A stretch of DNA of 64,000 nucleotides from Lachnospiraceae bacterium. GTDB taxonomy: Bacteria; Bacillota; Clostridia; Lachnospirales; Lachnospiraceae. Every line of letters begins with the position of its first letter. Position 1 is the stretch's first letter. The DNA is taken from positions 1 to 64,000 of the forward strand of contig JAKSRS010000005.1 in NCBI GenBank assembly GCA_024403515.1, given 5' to 3'. Of this stretch, positions 56,986 to 64,000 are shown in pieces. The position numbers and the translations under genes were made by a program. The notes under the pieces are model-generated. The model ran no database searches. It was given only the letters and a program-made list of their open reading frames with translations, and was not told where the DNA came from.

Positions 56986-58170
56986 TTATTCGCCCATTTG
57001 ACTCTTTATATCCGCATCAACAATCTCTTCACCGCTTCTGGTCTTTAACTGTTCCATACTCTCTTGTGAAAGGCCATTGTTGACCACTGCGCACATGTCG
57101 CAGGTGCTGCATTTATCAAGTTCCTCTTTGGAAACCTTGCCATCCCTGTAATCACGGACAATTTTATTTTCATACATACTGTATGGATGCTTACTAAACA
57201 ATGCTTTTATCTTATGAAGCACTACCCATGTAGCAGGCTTTAAAATATACTTATGCATTGCAGGAGAAACCGAACCAATCATCCAGCAGTCACGGTCGCA
57301 ACATCTTACCTTGCTTCTGACAGCATCAGCCTCGGGACTGTTCCAAAGTTCATCCCAAGACTGGCTGTTGAGATTCCCCATTACTTCTTTATCCTTAGTT
57401 CCATTACAAGGCATTACATCTCCGTATGGATCAATAAAGAAAGTATCAAAACTCATATCACAGGGAAGAAGTCTCTTCTGTCCATAGATATAGTTTATAA
57501 GGCCATGATTGAAATAAGCTCTAAACCACTTTTTAGGACTATTGCTCCTTAAAAGTTCATTGATTAAATCTTCAAAGTTTTTAGCAACCATCGGTCTGTC
57601 ATTAATAATGTTTTTAGCTTCCACGAAATAGAAACTATTATGAAGCGAAGCTGTTGCAAATTCCATACCCATTTCATTAGAGATTTGATATAAAGGAACC
57701 AGATCAGGAGCATTCTTATCCTGAACGGTCATACCAAAACCAACGTCCTTCATTCCCATCTCTCTAAGTTTTTTAAGAGTCTGATATCCTCTCTGATAAC
57801 CGTCTTCAAGGCCTCTTATAGAATTATTAGTATCTTCAAGACCTTCGATAGAAATACGAATTCCAACCTGCGGAAACTCTTTGGCCAAATCGATGATTCT
57901 ATCTGTAAAAAATCCATTAGTTGAAATGACAATTCTATCGGATTTTTTATATAACTCTCTTACTATGTCCTTTAAATCCGTTCTGATAAAAGGCTCTCCA
58001 CCTGTGATGTTTGTAAAGTACATCTTAGGAAGCTTCTTAATAGTTTCAATACTTATTTCTTCTTCAGGCTTGGAAGGTGCTTTATATCTGTTACACATAG
58101 AACATCTAGCATTACATCTGTATGTAACAATAACCGTTCCGTTAAGTTTCTTATCCAGCTTTTCGCCCAT
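56986..58170 (-). CDS. Radical SAM/SPASM protein in the polysaccharide locus
   Basis: It cleaves S-adenosylmethionine with a [4Fe-4S] cluster held by C19, C23 and C26 (CNARCSMC). NITGGEPFIRTD binds SAM. After the barrel a SPASM-like segment has CDMSFDTFFIDPYGDVMPCNG, then CCDRDCWM and CSTCDMC, with enough cysteines for one or two more clusters. At 394 residues it is complete. ACGGAGA precedes the ATG. It is flanked by glycosyltransferases. Substrate is unknown: a sugar, a lipid-linked glycan or a peptide. Relatives include MoaA- and AlbA-like enzymes. Confidence 0.85.
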   Translation of the reverse strand: MGEKLDKKLNGTVIVTYRCNARCSMCNRYKAPSKPEEEISIETIKKLPKMYFTNITGGEPFIRTDLKDIVRELYKKSDRIVISTNGFFTDRIIDLAKEFPQVGIRISIEGLEDTNNSIRGLEDGYQRGYQTLKKLREMGMKDVGFGMTVQDKNAPDLVPLYQISNEMGMEFATASLHNSFYFVEAKNIINDRPMVAKNFEDLINELLRSNSPKKWFRAYFNHGLINYIYGQKRLLPCDMSFDTFFIDPYGDVMPCNGTKDKEVMGNLNSQSWDELWNSPEADAVRSKVRCCDRDCWMIGSVSPAMHKYILKPATWVVLHKIKALFSKHPYSMYENKIVRDYRDGKVSKEELDKCSTCDMCAVVNNGLSQESMEQLKTRSGEEIVDADIKSQMGE

Positions 58171-58190
58171 CTTAATCTCCGTAAAATATC

Positions 58191-60518
58191 TTATTTTCTT
58201 CTGTAAAGTTCTATCGTTTTTTCAACGACTTCGTCCCAGTTATACTTTCCACAGATGTAATCTGCAGCTTCAGACTTGTATTTAGCTACCACTTCGGGCT
58301 TATCCGATAATTCCTGCATAACTGTTGAAAGTTCTTCAACATTATTTGTTTCAAAAGAAAGACCCTTGCTTCTTGTTACTGATATATTTTCAGGTATATC
58401 AGAAGTTAAACAGCAATTTCCGAAACTCATTGCTTCAAGAAGACTTATAGGCATACCTTCCAATTCACTTGGAATCACATACACATAAGCATTACTATAC
58501 AGTTCATCTTTTAATGTTCCCTGGACAAATCCGGTAAAGATGATTCTTTCATCATCTCCGGCAATGTCCCTTAGTTCTTTAACATAATCTTCGGTATCGC
58601 TACTTCCACCGGCAATAACAAGCTTTTTATCAGTATTAATCTTCTTATATGCTTCAATTAATACCTCTACCTTCTTCTCTTTTGTAAGTCGTGATAAAGA
58701 TAAGAAATATCCATCTTTTTCAAGATTCCAGCGGTCCTTAATTTCATCCGCTTCTCTAACTACCGGTCTGTTTACACCATTAGGAATATATACAGTTTCT
58801 CTATTATAACTTTCAAGGAAATACTGTCTTACGTGCTTACTTAGAACAATAATCTCGTCAGCAAATTCGACAGCCATCTTCTCGCCAAACTTTATGACGT
58901 TCGACGCAACAGATCCCCACTTGCCACTCCTCTGCCAGTCAAGACCATGTATTGTCGCAACTGTTCTTATACCAAAAAGTGAAGGAATCCAGATAAATGC
59001 ACAGGGACCTTCAGCATGATAATGAACAACATCACAGTTGCTGAACACTACTTTAATACTTGCAAAGAATGAGTATACAAAAGCTGCAAAACCTTTTCTT
59101 TGGATAGTCGGAATTGTAATAATCTTCATTCCTTCATATTCTTTAAGGTTAGCATAATCGACAAGGTTGTATTCTGAACCGGCTACGTTATCGCCACTTC
59201 TGTTGTAGATGTCTACCTGATGACCAAGTTTTACAAGTCTCTTCCCGATTTCTTCAACTACAACTTCAACTCCGCCTTCAAAGGAAGGAATTCGTTTCTG
59301 TCCAATAGACGCCTGATGCAGTACTTCCTTACGCTCAGGTCTGAAAATCTTAACAAAACTTCCACCGGTTATGGAAACTTTATTGTATAAGCAATCTCCT
59401 ATAATCCAGCCGTATACAAAAAAGTTAGTAGGATCAGTAAAATATCCACCGGTCATCTGGAAAATGGTAATGTAAATAAATAAGGCTTTATCCAATAGAC
59501 CGCCGTATCTCACACAATAGTAACCGATTAATCCAATGCAGATTAAAACGAGAATTATACCGAATATACCGCCTTCAGCAATAATTCTAATAAAAGAATT
59601 AGGATAAGCCTTATCAGCGCCCAAAATACTTAGTGCGTGAACAGTATTCGCATTGCCAAAACCTACGCCAAGAAACTTAGTCTTAAATAAAACAGATGAA
59701 ATATTCTTTAAAGGCATGATTACTTTAATATTTGTACTGTAATCCAGGCCCCCGGCTATTGCTTTTACTCTTTCAGAATATATGCTGTTTGCAGCAATCG
59801 AGACTATTGTTGCCACTGTTACAACAGACACAGCAATGGAATATTTCTTGATTTTTTTCTTCTTATTTCCACTAATTCTAATCTTATGTATGCATGTCAA
59901 TATTAGTGTTGCGTCTACTGCAATAAAAGCACAGACAATGCCTCCAAAACCGTATGACATATATAGATTAGCAACCATAACAAGACCTGCAATAACGAGT
60001 CTCCAGATAACATCCTCGGTCAGGAGGTAGTAAACGATAATAACAAGTACAAGTCCACTGGCGAAGGCAAGAGAACCTGCGTCCATATAGAAAAGTCTAA
60101 GTCTTTTAACAGCATCCATTCCGTTAAGAAGACTGTCACTTACCCATAAAGAAGAATTAGGTAAAAGCAAAGCAAAGAATGTCTCGATTGCATGAACCCA
60201 GGCTACTGTTTCGGCAAACCTTATAAAACGCCACTTCTTACAGTTATAAGCAACAAAACACATGAAGGTAATGTTTAGAACCATTTTGGCGAAGAATATC
60301 CAGCATCTAATAACATTGATTCCGGGATACAGAAAAGACATAATGGCACATATTAGGGCGAAGGGAATCGATAACTTTAATACAAGTTCCAACTTATCCC
60401 TACGCATTACAAGATAAAAAAGAATCGCAAAAGCAGCAAACAGATACATCATATCCAGATTGCCGTCACGACCAAAAATGTATTTAGATGTAAAAAGAAT
60501 TCCCTGTAAGTATTCCAT
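58191..60518 (-). CDS. Fusion of a Wzy-like polymerase and a GT4 glycosyltransferase
   Basis: The first 385 residues are a membrane protein with about ten helices and an outer loop (LDYSTNIKVIM, FLGVGFGNANTV, YPNSFIRIIAEGG) like O-antigen polymerases. From about residue 400 comes a full GT4 enzyme: HQASIGQKRIPSFEGGVE, CDVVHYHAEGP, FLSLSRLTKEKKVEVL and PSELEGMPISLLEAMSFG. Both halves are complete and in one frame. The frame opens 12 codons earlier, but AAGGA is spaced for the ATG at 60516-60518. It is the first gene after the strong promoter at 60560-60588. A deletion that merged two genes is the alternative. Confidence 0.85.
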   Translation of the reverse strand: MEYLQGILFTSKYIFGRDGNLDMMYLFAAFAILFYLVMRRDKLELVLKLSIPFALICAIMSFLYPGINVIRCWIFFAKMVLNITFMCFVAYNCKKWRFIRFAETVAWVHAIETFFALLLPNSSLWVSDSLLNGMDAVKRLRLFYMDAGSLAFASGLVLVIIVYYLLTEDVIWRLVIAGLVMVANLYMSYGFGGIVCAFIAVDATLILTCIHKIRISGNKKKKIKKYSIAVSVVTVATIVSIAANSIYSERVKAIAGGLDYSTNIKVIMPLKNISSVLFKTKFLGVGFGNANTVHALSILGADKAYPNSFIRIIAEGGIFGIILVLICIGLIGYYCVRYGGLLDKALFIYITIFQMTGGYFTDPTNFFVYGWIIGDCLYNKVSITGGSFVKIFRPERKEVLHQASIGQKRIPSFEGGVEVVVEEIGKRLVKLGHQVDIYNRSGDNVAGSEYNLVDYANLKEYEGMKIITIPTIQRKGFAAFVYSFFASIKVVFSNCDVVHYHAEGPCAFIWIPSLFGIRTVATIHGLDWQRSGKWGSVASNVIKFGEKMAVEFADEIIVLSKHVRQYFLESYNRETVYIPNGVNRPVVREADEIKDRWNLEKDGYFLSLSRLTKEKKVEVLIEAYKKINTDKKLVIAGGSSDTEDYVKELRDIAGDDERIIFTGFVQGTLKDELYSNAYVYVIPSELEGMPISLLEAMSFGNCCLTSDIPENISVTRSKGLSFETNNVEELSTVMQELSDKPEVVAKYKSEAADYICGKYNWDEVVEKTIELYRRK

Positions 60519-60559
60519 ACAATCCTTATCCCTTTTTACCACATAAATATACAAGATAT

Positions 60560-60588
60560 ATTTTATACAAATACATCATAAAGGTCAA
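60560..60588 (-). promoter_or_regulatory. Promoter of the polysaccharide operon
   Basis: On the minus strand TTGACC (60583-60588), 17 bases and TAAAAT (60560-60565) form a good sigma-A promoter about 40 bp before the polymerase-GT4 gene. The genes down to 40459 follow with short gaps. Confidence 0.75.
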
Positions 60589-60623
60589 TAAAAATAAACA
60601 AACCACAATATCTCGTAGTTTTT

Positions 60624-60662
60624 ACAAAAAACAAAACGAGATGTGACATTGTCACATCTCGC
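60624..60662 (-). terminator. Intrinsic terminator after acyltransferase 3
   Basis: CGAGATGTGAC (60637-60647) pairs with GTCACATCTCG (60651-60661) around three bases. TTTTGTTTTTTG follows on the minus strand. It separates the acyltransferase unit from the polysaccharide operon. Confidence 0.9.
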
Positions 60663-60669
60663 AAAAAAA

Positions 60670-61737
60670 CTACTTCTTAATTGAGTACATTTTATCACTA
60701 ATCATTTTACATATCATGGATATAGTTAACGTGATACACAAGCCTACTGTAAGTTTTATATATGCTTCATATCTAAACCTACCATATCCAATGACTTTGT
60801 TAACAATCGGATGTATTAAGTACGCATACATTGACACTCCGGATATCATGAGAAGAGGTTTTGAAGATATTATCTTCTCACTGACAAGGCCCTTACTAAC
60901 AGCAAATAAATATATAATTGCGCTGTTAGCCATTGTATAAGCTGATGTGAACAAGATTGGTCCTGGGAGGAAACCACGTAACCCAGCCCATGGCGAGCAT
61001 AATACAATTAAAAATAAACCATAAATAACACACAAAGCGATTTCGTAGAGCGTATACTTTCCATTTTTGTTATCATGTTCTACAGTTAGGAACAAATCAG
61101 CTATATTGTACCCCAGTACTATATCTATTAGCCTAAAAACGGGCAATTGATAACTAAGTCTTACAAATATATTATTTCCTGTGATAGTTGAAAACACTCC
61201 CAAAAGAATATCTAATATTAGTTCTGCCACAATAAGAGAGGTGATGCAAACAAAAATTTCCTTAGAACTTCTATTCTTTTTCTTCATATGTTTCCAAAAC
61301 ACTGGAAATAGCATATTTGAAAAGACTATGCCACATAAGAACCAGTTAACGCTGCCAATGTTGTATATTTGCGGAAGCACTGACCATGCAGACAAAAAGC
61401 CCAGATTTGCAATTAAATTTACTATTTTTACCCACAGAACCTGTCCATTATTAAACTCAACCACAAAATAAAACAGCAGATATATCACATATAATGGATA
61501 TATTTTCTTCATTTTCTTACACGAAAACAAAAAACAGTTTCTTATAGTCGGTTCTGGAACCTTGTCGTTCAATCGCGAAGAATAAACCATTCCGAAGCCA
61601 GACAATATAAAAAACAATGACACTCCACTATACGACATATACTTAAAGGGATTATATACGTTGCTATGAGCAAGAAACACCATTAAAAATGCTATAGTTC
61701 TTATTCCTTCAAGTGAATCAATTCTTTTAGTCTTCAT
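60670..61737 (-). CDS. Acyltransferase family 3 membrane protein (OafA/WecH-like)
   Basis: It acylates a surface glycan or lipid. The 355 residues have about ten helices, opening with RIDSLEGIRTIAFLMVFLAHS, which includes the conserved catalytic His, and GVSLFFILSGFGMVY. There is no SGNH domain at the end, unlike OafA. The frame opens with TTG two codons earlier, but GGAG is spaced for the ATG at 61735-61737. It is a single gene with its own terminator. Confidence 0.9.
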   Translation of the reverse strand: MKTKRIDSLEGIRTIAFLMVFLAHSNVYNPFKYMSYSGVSLFFILSGFGMVYSSRLNDKVPEPTIRNCFLFSCKKMKKIYPLYVIYLLFYFVVEFNNGQVLWVKIVNLIANLGFLSAWSVLPQIYNIGSVNWFLCGIVFSNMLFPVFWKHMKKKNRSSKEIFVCITSLIVAELILDILLGVFSTITGNNIFVRLSYQLPVFRLIDIVLGYNIADLFLTVEHDNKNGKYTLYEIALCVIYGLFLIVLCSPWAGLRGFLPGPILFTSAYTMANSAIIYLFAVSKGLVSEKIISSKPLLMISGVSMYAYLIHPIVNKVIGYGRFRYEAYIKLTVGLCITLTISMICKMISDKMYSIKK

Positions 61738-61788
61738 CTTCAATTCTCCAAAAATTCTGGCAAATCACGAATGGATCCATAAATAATC

Positions 61789-63249
61789 TTACTTTCCCAT
61801 CATCTCATCTACATCTTTAAAAGTACATGTTGCCCATGACTCGTAGTCGTTGGCGCAGATGCAGACTTCGTAACCTAAAGGTGTGTAGACTGCGAAGTAG
61901 TTGCCATCGGAAATGGCCTGGTTGATTTCGTCAGCAGTCATATAGTCTAAAGGTTCGGGAGACTTACTATTAAATGTATTTATAAATATCTCACCAAAGT
62001 TTTCGGGTAATTCAATGTCATCAAGAGGGCTTATGATTGCACCTGTATGCATATCAATTGTCATGCCTCTTACCCTTGTTCCCCAGTATTCGCGATTCTG
62101 CATTGAAAAGTCCGGTGAAATGAAGTAGTAATCCATAAAGAGAATACTCAAAACGTCCGAATCCATGTATGAAATATAGGCATAGTTATTTACGCTGAAA
62201 TTCTCGCCTTCAGCATCCATGTTAAACCATTCATAGGCCTGGGCACACTCTGCTGATATTGTGTAGATAATGTCGTTTAAAGCGTCTTCCTCTTCAAGTC
62301 CTGTATTGGCAAGAATCGGATATCTCATGTAAGCTTCTACATTTTTAGGGCATGAGCTGAACTCATCATTTAAATTTTCTTTGTTAGTGTAGTAAAAAGA
62401 ACCCATGTAAACATCATAGTTTGTACCTTCTGCTACATAATCAGAAAACTGGTAAAGCTCCTCATCTGCTTCATAAGCTACAGGTTTAAGCGGTTCATTG
62501 TCTACCCAGTCAAAGATTTCAGGTCTTTCCTTGACAAAAGAAACAAAACTTCCGGGATATGGATATATTGTAAGGTTATCCGAATCTAATTCTGTTTCCT
62601 CATAAAGCGATACTTCATCCATAAAAGAATCATCGTGATTTCTATCATAGATTTTGTCTTCTATCATATCAAAGACGTTATCTATCATTTCGCTAAGACC
62701 GCCGCTTTCTTCTGCTGCCTGAAAGATTACGACAATAACAACAAAGAATAACCACCGTATCAGACCGGCTTTCTTACGTTTTCTTTTAACGATGGCTTTA
62801 CCATTTACTGATGTAGAAGTTACTGTAGTATTGGTAATTGTACCCGGCGTAGACTTATAAACAGTACTGCTTTGCGAGTTTTCACTACTGCTTCCCTGCG
62901 AATAATCATCTCCACTTTCAGAAAAGCTGCTGCCCTGTGAGTAGTCTTCTTCTCTTACGCTGAATCTGCTACTGTCCGGGCTTTCAAAACTACTGCTTGA
63001 AAAATCCCTGTAATTGGAGGTCTTTCTAATCACCTTACCATTTAAATATACGTTTCCGTCTGCACCATGATCATCGCAATGGTCCTGGTGCGCATTTCTA
63101 TTGTAGTCCTGCCACTGTCTGCTTTCGCTTCTCCACTTATCCATTGTTGAGTTGGAAGATTTTCCAATCAACAGGCGACCGCAGCTGGTGCACTTACCAT
63201 CTTTGGTTACCGCACCACACTTTGGACAAAGATCATACTGTGATCCCAT
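61789..63249 (-). CDS. Zinc-ribbon membrane protein of unknown function
   Basis: I do not recognise the full protein. Residues 8-28 form a zinc ribbon (CPKCGAVTKDGKCTSCG, two CxxC pairs). A Ser-rich, low-complexity linker with repeated DYSQGSS follows (to about 130), then KAIVKRKRKKAG and one helix (about 165-190). The rest (about 300 residues) is acidic, outside the cell, and its end resembles DUF3298-like domains (GMTIDMHTGAIISPLDD). GGGAG is spaced for the ATG at 63247-63249, 11 codons after the frame opens. Confidence 0.7.
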   Translation of the reverse strand: MGSQYDLCPKCGAVTKDGKCTSCGRLLIGKSSNSTMDKWRSESRQWQDYNRNAHQDHCDDHGADGNVYLNGKVIRKTSNYRDFSSSSFESPDSSRFSVREEDYSQGSSFSESGDDYSQGSSSENSQSSTVYKSTPGTITNTTVTSTSVNGKAIVKRKRKKAGLIRWLFFVVIVVIFQAAEESGGLSEMIDNVFDMIEDKIYDRNHDDSFMDEVSLYEETELDSDNLTIYPYPGSFVSFVKERPEIFDWVDNEPLKPVAYEADEELYQFSDYVAEGTNYDVYMGSFYYTNKENLNDEFSSCPKNVEAYMRYPILANTGLEEEDALNDIIYTISAECAQAYEWFNMDAEGENFSVNNYAYISYMDSDVLSILFMDYYFISPDFSMQNREYWGTRVRGMTIDMHTGAIISPLDDIELPENFGEIFINTFNSKSPEPLDYMTADEINQAISDGNYFAVYTPLGYEVCICANDYESWATCTFKDVDEMMGK

Positions 63250-63353
63250 TATTTTACTCCCTTCATTCTCAAAGACTTTCACTAAAAGTTATTTCATCTT
63301 AGAAAAAGTTACATAGCTCACATTTTAATAACACTATTTTAATCCACTACTAT

Positions 63354-64000
63354 TTATAACATTTCTTGCTTTACTTTTTCAACCACAACCGAAATATCGT
63401 CAAGATACATTTCAAGGTGACTGTTTATAAAGTCTGTATGTCCACTTTTAGCAGCCATCTCCATAATCTCGGAGAATTCTCCCATAGAGTTTTGTCCAAG
63501 CTGCCTGCTGGTACTTTTAAGCCCGTGAACCTTGGTTCTGAATAAATCGATATCTGTCCTAAAGATTTCCGGAAGTGACTGTAAAATGTTTTCACATTCT
63601 TTTATATAGCTTTCCTTTACCTGATTAGTAACACCTATCTGCGAACCGAGCATAAGCATATCCGTTACCAGATATGGCCTTCTATACTTGTTGGGAAGAT
63701 TCTCTTCAATCACATCCTTTAGTTTGGCCATTACTATCGGCTTTTCAAGATAGTCAGTAAAACCGTGTGCCTTACTTATGGTCTTCATCTCGTCTGTGAT
63801 ATCTGCAGTAATCATGATGACAGGCTTTTCCTTACACTTGCTGTCCCCGGATTTGATGACATCCATTGTCTCAACTCCGGACATAATAGGCATCATCTGA
63901 TCAAGCATGATTAGGTCATATTCATTGTCTTTGCAAAGTGCAACCGCCTCTCGTCCGCTATATGCTTTTTCAATCATAAAGCCCCATGGACGAGTCATTT
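63354..64000 (-). CDS. Receiver and HPt phosphorelay protein, 5' part outside the window
   Basis: The gene is cut by the window edge and the frame is open to the last base. The visible part has a receiver domain with the phosphoacceptor Asp in LIMLDQMMPIMSG, ITAD and EKPI, then a histidine phosphotransfer domain with the phospho-His in TKVHGLKSTSRQLG. This domain order is usual for the C-terminal half of a hybrid histidine kinase. The sensor end is not in the window. Confidence 0.85.
   Translation of the reverse strand, partial: MTRPWGFMIEKAYSGREAVALCKDNEYDLIMLDQMMPIMSGVETMDVIKSGDSKCKEKPVIMITADITDEMKTISKAHGFTDYLEKPIVMAKLKDVIEENLPNKYRRPYLVTDMLMLGSQIGVTNQVKESYIKECENILQSLPEIFRTDIDLFRTKVHGLKSTSRQLGQNSMGEFSEIMEMAAKSGHTDFINSHLEMYLDDISVVVEKVKQEML

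Overview
The window reads as chromosome of a low-GC Gram-positive anaerobe of the class Clostridia, most likely a Lachnospiraceae member of the Butyrivibrio/Pseudobutyrivibrio/Roseburia kind. The signs are a PolC-type replicase, strong AGGAGG ribosome sites, SOS boxes of the GAAC-N4-GTTC type, a recA-recX-rny block, a bactofilin, and intracellular glycoside hydrolases next to a large envelope-polysaccharide locus. The genus is an inference. Every supported gene, including the tRNA, lies on the minus strand, so genes are read from high to low coordinates.

Region 1-18.9 kb is the housekeeping end. Three tandem 83-bp hairpin repeats and a tRNA-Glu lie beyond the 3' end of polC. Reading upward from polC come ispG, rseP, dxr, cdsA, uppS, frr, pyrH, a bactofilin, a membrane-anchored polysaccharide deacetylase, a GH95 fucosidase-like enzyme, a flavoprotein, a thioesterase and a GH5 glycanase. 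The set joins isoprenoid precursors (Dxr, IspG), the undecaprenyl carrier (UppS), phospholipid synthesis (CdsA), translation and replication.

Region 19-31 kb holds transport and envelope genes. It contains a heterodimeric ABC exporter with one degenerate ATP site, and a four-gene unit (membrane protein, XRE regulator, NatA/NatB-like ABC exporter) whose leader can hide its ribosome site. It also contains a 90-residue gene of unknown function with an SOS box in its promoter, a NagZ-like GH3 enzyme, an SGNH/MBOAT acyl-transfer pair and a YitT protein. Region 31.2-34.8 kb is rny, recX and recA, with recA under two SOS boxes.

Region 35-61.7 kb is a large cell-surface polysaccharide locus. A separate unit (promoter near 39.96 kb, terminator near 35.1 kb) encodes FkbH, an acyl carrier protein, an MBOAT and an SGNH protein. 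This looks like a counterpart of the D-alanylation Dlt system that would use a glyceryl or related acyl group. A third MBOAT/SGNH pair, eight or more glycosyltransferases of several folds (GT2, GT4, GT8, GT9-like, GT-D-like), a PglK-like ABC flippase, a radical SAM/SPASM protein and a polymerase-GT4 fusion follow. A 708-residue protein fuses a nucleotidyltransferase, a kinase and a sugar-phosphate isomerase and overlaps a small HAD phosphatase. Together these four activities could make an activated sugar or polyol. The locus appears to start at a promoter near 60.57 kb.

The right edge has an acyltransferase-3, a zinc-ribbon membrane protein of unknown role and the 3' part of a receiver/HPt phosphorelay gene cut by the window end. 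The two best candidates for an undescribed system are the FkbH-ACP-MBOAT-SGNH unit and the triple fusion with its phosphatase. Both are inferred from domain content and gene order only.
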